From NCBI RefSeq assembly GCF_021129235.1, contig NZ_JAJOMA010000014.1, positions 124,001 through 188,000 of the forward strand: a stretch of DNA of 64,000 nucleotides. Reading direction: 5' to 3'. The DNA comes from Kineosporia mesophila. Its GTDB lineage: Bacteria > Actinomycetota > Actinomycetes > Actinomycetales > Kineosporiaceae. The notes under the pieces were generated by a model. The model was not told the origin of the DNA. It searched no databases and saw nothing but the letters and a program-made list of their open reading frames with translations. The position numbers and the translations under genes were made by a program. Positions 17,108 to 27,482 of the stretch are shown in pieces; position 1 is the first letter of the stretch, and every line of letters begins with the position of its first letter.

Positions 17108-18659
17108 CTTGCAGCTGCAGGGTGCCGTTCGGGATCAGCTCGATCCCGTGGACGCTCGACTGGGTGCTGAGGATGTTCGCCGCGTAGTCGAGCGACAGGG
17201 TCGGCGAGTCCTGGGCGACGAGCTGCTGGATCTTCGCGTAGATGTCCTTGCGGGCATCGCCGTCGGGGGTCTCGCGGCCCTGGGCGGCGAGCTTGTCGAC
17301 CTCGTCGCTCTGGTAACCGGTGTGGAAGGAGTCGCTGACGCCGTGGGAGTCGACCTGCCAGTAGGTGACGTTGTCCGGGTCGCCGGTGTCGGCGATGACG
17401 GTGGTCAGGGCGAACTCGTAGTCCTTGGACGGGAAGGTCGTCCAGAACGTGGCGCTGTCCTTCTGCTCGATCTCGACCGTGAGACCGATCTCCTTCAGGG
17501 CGGCCTGGATGATCTGCGCCTGCTGGCCCCGGGCCTGGGAGCCGGACTCGACGAGCAGTTTGACCGTGGTGCCGGCGGCCACGCCGGACTTGGCCAGGTC
17601 GGCCTTGGCCGCCGCGACGTCGTACTTGAGGATGTCGGCGCTCTGGTCGGAGTAGCGCACGGTGGCGGGGATGTAGGTGGTGCCGGTCGTGCCGGTGCCG
17701 AAGGTCGTCGTCTGCGTCAGGGTGGCCCGGTCGACCGCCTGGGCAACCGCCCGGCGCAGGTCGCGGTTGGCGAACGGGCCGTCGGAGGTGTTGAAGAACA
17801 CCTGGTCCTGGTTCCAGCTGCCCACGGTGTCGACGGTCAGCGCGGAGTTCGACTTCAGCGCCGCGACATTCGCCATCGGCACGTCCTGGATCACGTCGAC
17901 CTGCTTGCCCTGCAACTGCTGCACGAGCGAGTTGTCGTCACTGACGGTGGTGTAGGAAACGCTGTCCAGGTACGGCTTGCCGCTCTGCCAGTAGTTGGTG
18001 TTCTTCACCAGCTCGAACGTGCTGCTGTTCTTGTCCCAGGTGCCGACCTTGAACGGGCCGGTGCCGACGGGGTCGGCGAAGAAATCCTTCTCGCTCTTGC
18101 CGTCCAGATCGTCGGGCACGATGCTGCTGGCGAAGGTGGCCAGCTCGGTGGCCAGCGGCGTGTACGCCTTCGAGAGCTTCACCTCGACCGTGCCGTCGTC
18201 GACGGCCTTGACCCCGGTGATCGGCGCGGACAGCGGCAGGGCGCCGCCGACCTTCAGGTGCCGCTCGATCGAGTACACGACGTCCTTGGCCGTGAGCGCG
18301 TCCCCGTTCGAGAACTTCACGCCGCTGCGCAGCGTGAACGTCCAGGTCAGACCATCGCTGCTGGCCTTCCACTCCGTCGCCAGCGAGGGCTGGAGCGCAC
18401 CGTCGCCGTCCTGGGTGGTCAGGGTGTCGAAGATCTTGTCCAGCGTGTACGCGTTGTTGCTCGTCAGCGTCTTGGCGACCGGGTCGAGGTCACTCACGTT
18501 CTGACCGGTGCGGGCGATGGTGAGGGCACCGCCGGCCACCGGCTCGGAGTCGGCCGCGGCAGTACTGCCCGAACTGGAGCCGCCGGAGCACCCGCTCAAG
18601 ACCATCGCCATCGCCGTCACGGCGACGGCACCGAAAGCAGCGGTGCGATGTATACGCAT
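17088..18659 (-). CDS. ABC transporter substrate-binding lipoprotein, family 5
   Basis: Extracytoplasmic peptide/nickel/glycoside-type binding protein (SBP_bac_5). The lipoprotein signal peptide ends in a lipobox VLSGC (Cys at about residue 24). The family signature WTFTLRSGVKFSNGDALTAKDVVYS (in parts) at about 100-125 and VRRAVAQAVDR-type segment (NRDLRRAVAQAVDRATL) are clear. It is the first gene of the five-gene minus-strand operon with the two permeases, two ATPases and an amidohydrolase. Dpp-type binding proteins in sulfur loci can take thioether or glutathione-like compounds, so a peptide-like organosulfur ligand is plausible but inferred. Confidence 0.9.
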   Translation of the reverse strand: MRIHRTAAFGAVAVTAMAMVLSGCSGGSSSGSTAAADSEPVAGGALTIARTGQNVSDLDPVAKTLTSNNAYTLDKIFDTLTTQDGDGALQPSLATEWKASSDGLTWTFTLRSGVKFSNGDALTAKDVVYSIERHLKVGGALPLSAPITGVKAVDDGTVEVKLSKAYTPLATELATFASSIVPDDLDGKSEKDFFADPVGTGPFKVGTWDKNSSTFELVKNTNYWQSGKPYLDSVSYTTVSDDNSLVQQLQGKQVDVIQDVPMANVAALKSNSALTVDTVGSWNQDQVFFNTSDGPFANRDLRRAVAQAVDRATLTQTTTFGTGTTGTTYIPATVRYSDQSADILKYDVAAAKADLAKSGVAAGTTVKLLVESGSQARGQQAQIIQAALKEIGLTVEIEQKDSATFWTTFPSKDYEFALTTVIADTGDPDNVTYWQVDSHGVSDSFHTGYQSDEVDKLAAQGRETPDGDARKDIYAKIQQLVAQDSPTLSLDYAANILSTQSSVHGIELIPNGTLQLQDAWIAQ

Positions 18660-18791
18660 TTCAGGGTTTTCCGATCGTCGAGGTAGAGAAAGCTCGTGAG
18701 TTACGCCACAGACCCAACGCTGGGCGGGGAACTGCGGTGATTGGGAGCGCGGACTGATGCGGTGACCGGATCGCGGTACGCAGCATCGGCG

Positions 18792-18896
18792 CTACATCTG
18801 ACGGAGCATACATGCAGCGTATGCGTGTGTGTACATTAATTGGCGCAGGTCACGTACCCGCCGGACGGACACGTACACGTCACCGCGCATCAGCAT
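18792..18896 (-). CDS. Putative leader peptide (34 aa) upstream of the binding-protein operon
   Basis: Minus-strand ORF from ATG 18896 (or 18890) whose middle reads YVSVRRVRDLRQL and whose end is AYAACMLRQM. The RR-x-x-DL-R core followed by a late Cys resembles the tiny putative leader peptides seen before sulfur and cysteine genes in Streptomyces. It ends 132 bases before the binding-protein ATG. No convincing Shine-Dalgarno is visible, and the operator-like palindrome overlaps its 3' codons, so the resemblance may be chance. Confidence 0.3.
   Translation of the reverse strand: MLMRGDVYVSVRRVRDLRQLMYTHAYAACMLRQM
18806..18824. promoter_or_regulatory. Candidate GntR operator, GCATAC-N7-GTATGC
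   Basis: Perfect 6-base inverted repeat with a 7-base spacer (ATGCAGC). GntR/FCD regulators often bind ATAC/GTAT half sites of this kind, and a GntR/FCD protein is encoded at the end of the plus-strand operon (21519). Placed between the two divergent operons it could control both. Confidence 0.45.
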
Positions 18897-18956
18897 GCGG
18901 GCACCGTGGCGCGGGATCCCCCAGGCCGGCCGCACGCGCCGGGCGAACAAGGAGCG

Positions 18957-20120
18957 ATGAAGCATGATCAGCACCACCCGACGGCTGCGATCCACGGAGC
19001 ACAACCGGTGAGCGGCCGCCAGAGCTGGGCCTGGGCAACCCCGCCGGCGTTCGGCGCGCAGGCCTACGCGCGGCTGGCCGAACGGCTCGGGGAGCTGGTT
19101 CTCGCCGGCGACGCGGACACCGTTCTGGTTCCCGGCGAGGCGATCGTGGCCCTGGAGGCCGTCGCCCGCGAGCTCGGCGCCGGCGGCCCGCGGGTGCTCA
19201 ACGTCGCCACCAGCCAGTACGGCTACCTGTTCGGGCAGTGGCTGAGCGAGGAGGGTGCGACCGTGACGACCCTCGCCCCGCCGGTCCCGGGGCAGCCGGT
19301 GACCGCCGAGCAGGTCGTATCCGCCCTGGCGAACGGTTACGACGTCGTCAGTTTCGTGCACGGCGAGGCCGCGACCGGGATCGTGAACCCGATCGACGCG
19401 ATCGTCACGCAGGCCCGGCGCCGGGGCGTCGTCAGTGTGGTGGACGCGGTGGCCTCCGTCGGTGCCGAACCGCTGCGGGCCGGTGGGCCCACCGGGGCGG
19501 ACATCGTCGTGCTGGGCCCGCAGAAGGCGCTCGCCGGACCGGCCGGCATCAGCGCGGTGACGATCGGCGAGGCCGGCTGGAAGGCCCTGTCCCGCCCGAC
19601 CCGCCGGGTGGCCACCCTCTCGTCCGTCTCGCTCCTGGACATCCGCCGCGACTGGCTCGACACCGATCACTCAGCGATCCCCGGAACGCCTGCCCCGCAT
19701 GAACTCTGGGCCCTGGAAGCAGCACTGGAAGCGGTCGGGGCGGAGGGCGTCGACGCGCTCGTGGCCCGCCATCGCCTGGCCGCCACCGCCGTGCGCGCCG
19801 GTGTGCAGGGTCTCGGACTGCGGCCCTGGGCGGACGATCTCGCGCAGGCCTCCGGTCTGGTGACCGGCCTGCTCCTGCCCGAGGGAGCCGACCGCCAGGC
19901 CGTGGTCACGCTCGGCCGGGAGCATTTCGGCGCCGACCTGGTCGCGGCCCCCGCCGGCACCGACGAACAGCTGGTGAAGATCCGCCACACCGGCCGGCAG
20001 GCCTCGTTCGAGGCCGTCCTCGCCGGTCTCGGTGGGCTGGCCGGCGCGCTCTCGCGGCTCGGCCACCCGGTCGACGCCGCCACCGGACTGGCCGCCGCGG
20101 TGGAGGTCTACGCATCATGA
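18957..20120 (+). CDS. Class V PLP-dependent aminotransferase (serine-pyruvate/alanine-glyoxylate type)
   Basis: Fold-type I PLP enzyme of the AGXT/PucG group. The Schiff-base lysine is Lys190 in GPQKALAGPAG, preceded by the VVDAVASVGAEPLR strand that carries the pyridine-N Asp. The ATG at 18957 has AAGGAG only 2 bases away; a GTG at 19008 with GGAG 8 bases upstream is a good alternative and would remove a non-conserved N-terminus. It is the first gene of a plus-strand operon with the DszA/NtaA-type monooxygenase (4-base overlap) and the GntR regulator. It may transaminate the imported substrate or a product; desulfurase activity is not supported, as no catalytic Cys loop is visible. Confidence 0.8.
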   Translation: MKHDQHHPTAAIHGAQPVSGRQSWAWATPPAFGAQAYARLAERLGELVLAGDADTVLVPGEAIVALEAVARELGAGGPRVLNVATSQYGYLFGQWLSEEGATVTTLAPPVPGQPVTAEQVVSALANGYDVVSFVHGEAATGIVNPIDAIVTQARRRGVVSVVDAVASVGAEPLRAGGPTGADIVVLGPQKALAGPAGISAVTIGEAGWKALSRPTRRVATLSSVSLLDIRRDWLDTDHSAIPGTPAPHELWALEAALEAVGAEGVDALVARHRLAATAVRAGVQGLGLRPWADDLAQASGLVTGLLLPEGADRQAVVTLGREHFGADLVAAPAGTDEQLVKIRHTGRQASFEAVLAGLGGLAGALSRLGHPVDAATGLAAAVEVYAS

Positions 20121-21538
20121 GCGAGCGCATCATCCACCTCAACGCCTTCGAGAACTTCTCCCCGGGCAACATCTCCTCGGGCATGTGGCGTCATCCGCAG
20201 GACCGCTCCCACGAGTACACCTCGCTGCGCTACTGGACGCGCCTGGCCCGCGATCTGGAGGACGCCGGGTTCGACGCCATCTTCATGGCCGACATCCTCG
20301 GCATGCTCGACGCCTATCAGAACCGCCCGGACGAGGCCCTGCGCACGGCCAGCCAGGTGCCGATCAACGACCCCGTCGCCGTGGTGTCGGCGATGGCGGC
20401 CGTCACCGAGCGGATCGGCTTCGCGGTCACCCTGTCGACCAGCTACTGGCAGCCCTACCTGCTGGCCCGCACGCTGACCAGCCTCGACCACCTCAGCGAC
20501 GGGCGGGTCGGCTGGAACATCGTCACCTCGTTCCTGGACAGCGCCGCCCGTAACATCGGCACCGGCACCCAGCTGGAGCACGACCGGCGTTACGACCGCG
20601 CCGACGAGTTCCTCGACGTCACCCACAAGCTGTGGGAACGGTCCTGGCAGGACGACGCGGTGGTGCGCGACAAGGAACGCGGGATCTACACCGACCCCTC
20701 CCGCGTGCACCCGATCGAGCACCAGGGTGAGTTCTTCACCGTGCCCGACGCCTTCCTCGCCGAACCCTCCGCGCAGCGCACGCCGGTGCTGTTCCAGGCC
20801 GGATCGTCGGGGCGGGGGCAGCGCTTCGCCGCGCAGCACGCCGAGGGCCTGTTCGTGCACGGCACCCGCCCGGAGGTCATCGCCCCGATCGTCGCGGCGG
20901 TCAGGGCCGAGGCGCTCTCGCTGGGCCGCTCCCCCGACGCGATCAAGGCGTTCGCCGTGGCGACGGTCGTCACCGGCGAGACCGACGAGATCGCCCGGGC
21001 CAAGTACCAGGACCTGCTGCGCTACAGCGACTACGGCGGCGCGATGGTGCAGTTCGCCGGGCCGGTGGGCGTCGACCTGGCCACGATCGACCCGGACACC
21101 CCGCTGCGTGACATCCAGTCCAACGGGGCCCAGTTCTCGGCCCGGTTCTTCGCCTCCGCCGACCCCGACCGGGTCTGGACGCTGCGTGAGGTCGCCGACT
21201 ACATGGCCGTCGGCGGGATGGGCCCGGTCATCGTCGGGTCCGGCGCCACCGTCGCCGACGAACTCGAACGCTGGTGCGAGGTCGCCGATCTGGACGGGTT
21301 CAACCTCGCCTACGCGGTGCGCCCGGGCACCTTCGACGACATCATCCGCTACGTGATCCCGGAACTGCGCCGCCGCGGCCGGCTCCCCGAGCGCCAGGGC
21401 GCCTCGACCCTGCGGGAGAATCTGTACGGGGAAGGCGCTCCCGGACTGCGCGCCGATCATCCACACTGGAGCATCGACATTCCGTCGCGCACACGGGGAA
21501 GGGACGGTTCGCACACTCATGCCGAGCCGCAGGGATGA
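20117..21538 (+). CDS. NtaA/SnaA/DszA-family FMN-dependent monooxygenase
   Basis: Luciferase-like monooxygenase of the nitrilotriacetate / dibenzothiophene-sulfone / dimethyl-sulfide monooxygenase group. Features seen are the N-terminal HLNAFENFSPGNISSGMWRHP, FDAIFMADILGM, the long-loop signature SDGRVGWNIVTSFLDSAARN, HQGEFFTVPDA and PVLFQAGSSGRGQRFAA. At 473 aa it has the family's usual size. It needs FMNH2 from a separate reductase. With SfnB- and SsuD-like enzymes in the same locus, C-S (or C-N) bond cleavage of an imported compound is likely. ATG overlaps the PLP gene stop; the 3' end overlaps the GntR start by 20 bases. Confidence 0.88.
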   Translation: MSERIIHLNAFENFSPGNISSGMWRHPQDRSHEYTSLRYWTRLARDLEDAGFDAIFMADILGMLDAYQNRPDEALRTASQVPINDPVAVVSAMAAVTERIGFAVTLSTSYWQPYLLARTLTSLDHLSDGRVGWNIVTSFLDSAARNIGTGTQLEHDRRYDRADEFLDVTHKLWERSWQDDAVVRDKERGIYTDPSRVHPIEHQGEFFTVPDAFLAEPSAQRTPVLFQAGSSGRGQRFAAQHAEGLFVHGTRPEVIAPIVAAVRAEALSLGRSPDAIKAFAVATVVTGETDEIARAKYQDLLRYSDYGGAMVQFAGPVGVDLATIDPDTPLRDIQSNGAQFSARFFASADPDRVWTLREVADYMAVGGMGPVIVGSGATVADELERWCEVADLDGFNLAYAVRPGTFDDIIRYVIPELRRRGRLPERQGASTLRENLYGEGAPGLRADHPHWSIDIPSRTRGRDGSHTHAEPQG

Positions 21539-22160
21539 GACCGCGTCACTGACGCACTACCACACGCTCCGGCAGCGGATCCTGGCCGGGGAGATCGACT
21601 CCGGGGCCCGGCTGTACGAGAGTTCGCTGACCACCGACCTGGGCACGTCCCGCACGCCCATCCGCGAGGCGCTGGCGATGCTGGAGCGCGACGGCATCCT
21701 CAAGCGGGAACGGCGCGGCTACCGGGTCCACGAGCGCTCGGCCCAGGAGATCCTCGACTACTTCGACGTGCGCAACGCCCTGGAGTCGGCCAGTGCCGAG
21801 GCCGCGGCCCTGCGCGCCACCGAACTGGAACGGGCCGAGATGGTCGCCATGCTGAAGGCGGCCGCGCAGGAGGAAGACCCGGTGGTCCGTGCCGGCATCC
21901 ACCACGAGTGGCACCGCGCCCTGCTGCGGTCGTCGCACAACCCCGCGCTGGCCGACTTCATCGACCGGGCCGAGGTGCTGATCAGCCTGAAACGCAAGCC
22001 CTGGCAGAACTCGGTCGCGGGCTCCGGCGAGTCCCAGGCCGAGCACCAGGCCGTGCTCGACGCCGTCCTGGCCCGCGAGCCGGAGACGGCCCGCCGGCTG
22101 ATGGCCGCCCACATGTCCCGGGCCCGCGACTACCAGCTGCTCCTGCTGACCGCCAGATAG
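21519..22160 (+). CDS. GntR family transcriptional regulator, FCD domain
   Basis: DNA-binding regulator of 213 aa. The N-terminal winged helix (about 10-75) contains LRQRILAGEIDSGARLYESS and the recognition segment GTSRTPIREALAMLERDGIL. An all-helical FCD ligand domain follows, with metal-binding residues recognisable as Asp in DYFDVRNALE, HHEWHRAL and a late HQAVLDAV/HMSR pair. It is translationally linked to the monooxygenase gene and most likely controls the surrounding sulfur genes through the N7-spaced palindromes. Confidence 0.9.
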   Translation: MPSRRDETASLTHYHTLRQRILAGEIDSGARLYESSLTTDLGTSRTPIREALAMLERDGILKRERRGYRVHERSAQEILDYFDVRNALESASAEAAALRATELERAEMVAMLKAAAQEEDPVVRAGIHHEWHRALLRSSHNPALADFIDRAEVLISLKRKPWQNSVAGSGESQAEHQAVLDAVLAREPETARRLMAAHMSRARDYQLLLLTAR

Positions 22161-22177
22161 CTCGTCCCTTCCTCGTT

Positions 22178-22221
22178 CGTGATCATGCAAAGTGTCCCCG
22201 GGGACACTTTGCATGATCACG
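22178..22221. terminator. 44-bp perfect palindrome, probable bidirectional terminator
   Basis: Arms of 22 bases with no loop (left arm begins CGTGATCATGCAAAGTG and the centre is CCCCGGGG). It lies between the convergent stops of the GntR gene and alaS. There is no T-run, so it may end transcription by structure alone, as is common in actinobacteria. It shares the TGATCATGC core with elements at 39619 and 58810. Confidence 0.65.
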
Positions 22222-22237
22222 TCCTCGGTGGTTGGCC

Positions 22238-24928
<2,691 letters not shown>

Positions 24929-25354
24929 GACGAAACCTCGCATGGCTGGGCAGACGGACACCGGCGGAGCACCGACTCGTCTCAGGCAGCCATGAGACAG
25001 CGTGCTGAGGGGCGGTACCGCGGGTGTCGAGAACGGAAAGAGATGAGGTTGTTGACACACACGCCGAGCCGGCCGAGGGGCTCAAACGAGGCGGTTGACC
25101 TCGGAACCCGGCTCGGCGCAGATAGCTCGCGCGCTCATGGTCGCCAGACCCATCAAATTTCCCTGTTCGTCGCTGGACGTCGCCGTCAACGGTAGCGCAA
25201 TATCCATCCTGCTTCAGCGAATTGCTCACCAGCCTGAGATACCGGCCCGTAAGCCGCCTCCAGATCTTCGGCCATACACCGAGCGGTCTGAAGTTCGGAC
25301 AGGCGTTAGAACCGATGGTGGACGTGCGAGCATCCCAGTTCTCCTAGTCTCGCT
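24929..25354 (-). promoter_or_regulatory. Long structured 5' leader of alaS
   Basis: About 425 bases without a credible gene. In the alaS sense it forms a strong stem at 25117-25063 (arms GCCGAGCCGG... with inner CCGAGG/CCTCGG), then a GCGGTACCGC palindrome at 25013-25022 and a GTCTCA-N8-TGAGAC stem at 24998-24979, close to the start codon. This order suggests RNA-level control of the synthetase. The GGTACCGC core recalls the T-box consensus, but the rest of the motif does not fit on this strand. Confidence 0.4.
25063..25117 (-). promoter_or_regulatory. Large stem-loop in the alaS leader
   Basis: Outer arms GCCGAGCCGG / CCGGCTCGGC and inner arms CCGAGG / CCTCGG with a three-base bulge and a loop of about 20 bases. 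It starts roughly 135 bases before the alaS ATG. It could be an attenuator element or simply a terminator. Confidence 0.45.
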
Positions 25355-25392
25355 GGAGAGCCTCCCCGCCGGAGAAGACCGGGAGACTCTCC
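25355..25392 (-). terminator. Hairpin after the nucleotidyltransferase gene
   Basis: Inverted repeat GGAGAG(T)CTCCC ... GGGGAG(G)CTCTCC starting 30 bases past the nucleotidyltransferase stop. No T-run follows. It probably separates that operon from alaS, which would then need its own promoter. Confidence 0.55.
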
Positions 25393-25421
25393 AGAAGGAT
25401 TGAGCAGAAGGGGGGTTCGGA

Positions 25422-26330
25422 TCAGGGAAGATCGAGGTAATAGCGATAGGCGTCGATGGCTGACCGGAGTTGCTCGACGCTCTGGGGGGCTGCCCGCTCC
25501 ACGACAGCCACGATCTGGTGCACGGTTTCGGCCAGCGCCACAGGATCGGGGACTGTCGGCTGTCTCATCAGTACCGACAGCTCATCGAGGCATTCCCGCC
25601 CGATCGGGGTGACACCGACTTCGTCGAGAAGCTTGTACCAGCCTCGAGATTGAGATGTCGGAACCAAAGCGGTCTTGATCAGGTCACGGAAGGCGGCCAG
25701 GAGCAGCTGCCACTCGCCGAATGCCATGAACGTCTGGCCCCGCACTAACCGCTTTTTGATCATCAATCCAAGAACCAGAACTTCCACCAGTAGTTCGCTG
25801 CAACTGGCGGGACGGGCCCAGGTGGCGCTGATAACGTCGTTGGGCGCAACGAACACGGCCGGGTTAGGCAGAGACGGCTCGCCGGAGGATCGCGTGAAGA
25901 TCTCGCGGGCCCCCGTGGTCTGGACGATTCCCGAGATGACGCTGGCCGGTGCGGCGTACAGATCGAACTGATAGAGACGTTCCTCGTGAGCAACGAGGTA
26001 GACGAACCCGAGGCCACCCATGTCCGCAACGATCGAGTCACGCCATCCAGGCATGATCGCTCCCAGCGCTGTTGTCATGAGCAGATCGACAACGTCTACG
26101 AAGTTGCCGAAGTGCTCATCCTCGACCCCGACCACCAGATCGATGTCCGAGAGCCGGTCCGAGGTTCCCCTGGCCAGAGAACCCCGCACGAGTAGGGCAC
26201 TGACCTGCCGGCTCTCGGTCAGTACATCTGCCGCGCGCGCCAGGAGACCGAACTGGGCGGGCCGGTGAACGGAAGCCAGAGTCTCCATGGCTGCCGCGCC
26301 GGGCGCGGCCATCTGTCCACGGAGCATCAT
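25422..26330 (-). CDS. Nucleotidyltransferase domain protein (Pol-beta/MNT-like)
   Basis: Cytoplasmic protein of 302 aa with an N-terminal Pol-beta-type nucleotidyltransferase domain. The signature is GSLARGTSDRLSDIDL at residues 50-65: the helix-capping GS and the two catalytic carboxylates of SDID are all present. A third carboxylate may be in YQFDLYA. The rest is helical, like kanamycin/aminoglycoside nucleotidyltransferases, but the family's antibiotic-specific residues are not evident. ATG 26330 overlaps the upstream hydroxylase stop (ATGA) and has GGAGG 7 bases away. It probably transfers an NMP to a small molecule, RNA or protein made or used by the neighbouring island genes; the acceptor is unknown. 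Confidence 0.82.
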   Translation of the reverse strand: MMLRGQMAAPGAAAMETLASVHRPAQFGLLARAADVLTESRQVSALLVRGSLARGTSDRLSDIDLVVGVEDEHFGNFVDVVDLLMTTALGAIMPGWRDSIVADMGGLGFVYLVAHEERLYQFDLYAAPASVISGIVQTTGAREIFTRSSGEPSLPNPAVFVAPNDVISATWARPASCSELLVEVLVLGLMIKKRLVRGQTFMAFGEWQLLLAAFRDLIKTALVPTSQSRGWYKLLDEVGVTPIGRECLDELSVLMRQPTVPDPVALAETVHQIVAVVERAAPQSVEQLRSAIDAYRYYLDLP

Positions 26331-27193
26331 CCTGAGACCTCCTTGCGCTCGATCTGTTCCAGCAAGATGCCTTTCAGCCGCCTCCACTCGTCGGCGGCCT
26401 CGATTCGCCCCAGAGAGTCGTGCAACTGGGAGAGAAGGTCGTAGACCGTTCCCTCAGGCATCTGCCGCTGATAGAACAATCGCAACATGTGTTGCTCAGC
26501 TGCACTGATGTACCCGAGCCGTGCCAGGCGCAGAGCTCTGCTGAACTCAGTCTCGAGATGTGTCTCCTCTTGCCCCAACGAGGTATCCACTACGGGAGGG
26601 GCTTGCTGATCGGCCAGGAAGTCGACGAGCCGATCGTCCTTGTAGCAGTCCATGATCAAATGAATGCGATCGGGTCCGAAGAGGTTACAGACCCCGTGGG
26701 CGAAGGTCGGTGTCAGTCGCCAGAACTGCCCCGCATCGAGGTGCACCTTGTTACCGCCGACCACCAGGAACGCCGAGGAGTTCGTCACCAGAGGCAGATG
26801 AAGCCGATGCCGCTCAACACCTTTCAGATCGGCGTAGTCGCGGTGCTCCCAGAGGAACGAGTTTGCACCCAGCCGGGCCAGCCTGACCCACATGTAGCGC
26901 AGTCCAAGCCCACGCAGCAGGCTGCGGAGAAAGGGCATCTGCTGGAGGAGCGTGGTCTCCACCGGGTCACAGTCTCTGATCATGACGTCCTGAGGGTCAC
27001 CGGTCGAGTTCATGAGTGACAACGTTGCCCACCCTCCGGACTGATACTGGCCGTATTCCGTTTGCCATCCCCGAGGGATGGTCATGACCTCGTGCCGGAG
27101 CCGTTCCAGGAGGTCGGTGTCCACTGACCTGAGTCGCCCGACCTGCTCGAGAAGAGCAGGATGCGATTCGTGCAGATGCAGCGTGCTATTCAT
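26327..27193 (-). CDS. Aspartyl/asparaginyl beta-hydroxylase family dioxygenase
   Basis: Fe(II)/2-oxoglutarate dioxygenase of the Asp_Arg_Hydrox group, 288 aa. Residues 105-185 carry the core: WEHRDY with His117 and Asp119, RHRLHLPLVTN for 2-oxoglutarate contacts, FAHGVCN with His166, and RIHLIMD with Arg176. The region after about 215 is a helical extension not usual for the minimal domain. ATG 27193 is preferred; GGAG lies about 10 bases upstream and the extra upstream codons are non-conserved. It is first in a two-gene operon with the nucleotidyltransferase and diverges from the XRE-HD pair. Relatives hydroxylate Asp/Asn in peptides or free amino-acid derivatives in lipopeptide and antibiotic pathways. 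Confidence 0.85.
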   Translation of the reverse strand: MNSTLHLHESHPALLEQVGRLRSVDTDLLERLRHEVMTIPRGWQTEYGQYQSGGWATLSLMNSTGDPQDVMIRDCDPVETTLLQQMPFLRSLLRGLGLRYMWVRLARLGANSFLWEHRDYADLKGVERHRLHLPLVTNSSAFLVVGGNKVHLDAGQFWRLTPTFAHGVCNLFGPDRIHLIMDCYKDDRLVDFLADQQAPPVVDTSLGQEETHLETEFSRALRLARLGYISAAEQHMLRLFYQRQMPEGTVYDLLSQLHDSLGRIEAADEWRRLKGILLEQIERKEVSG

Positions 27194-27482
27194 CGCGATA
27201 GTTCTCCTTGGGATTCGAGAGAAGCACGTGATTCTCAGCTGTCCAGGCATCCGGTCCGCGTCAGGGGCTTGCCCCTTGAACTGCGGGATGGACTGTTGGC
27301 CGACGCATTGCGATGGGATGATGGGTTCGGTATATCTCTCCCTGGCAACTGATCTCAGCGTACGAGGACCGACGAGGAAGCGTCGACTGACCGGGAGTAC
27401 GCATACGAACCGGCCAACCTGTCCGATCGACGACGGTTGCAGCCAGACGGCTCACTGGAGGTAAGCGAGGTCGGGGGATCCC
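27194..27482. promoter_or_regulatory. Divergent promoter region of the low-GC island
   Basis: 289 bases between the hydroxylase (minus) and the XRE gene (plus). An AT-rich TATATC block at 27331-27336 could be the -10 for the minus operon. GCGTAC (27358-27363) and GTACGC (27397-27402) form a distant inverted pair that might be regulator half sites. Confidence 0.35.

Larger units (their letters stand above)
18660..18956. other. Divergent control region of the sulfur locus
   Basis: About 300 bases between the binding-protein operon (minus) and the PLP enzyme operon (plus). It contains the GCATAC-N7-GTATGC palindrome, an AT-rich TACATTAAT block at 18832-18840, ACGTAC repeats at 18852-18878 and a short minus-strand ORF ending at 18792. 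Confidence 0.5.

Noticed and set aside
17109-18686. Long plus-strand frame opposite the substrate-binding protein gene.
   Set aside because: Antisense shadow; the minus frame has a lipobox, family signatures and operon context.
25006-25024. Near-perfect T-box-like sequence GAGGGGCGGTACCGCGGG on the plus strand.
   Set aside because: No plus-strand gene follows; alaS is on the minus strand. The core is palindromic, so similarity on one strand is expected. Kept only as part of the leader observation.
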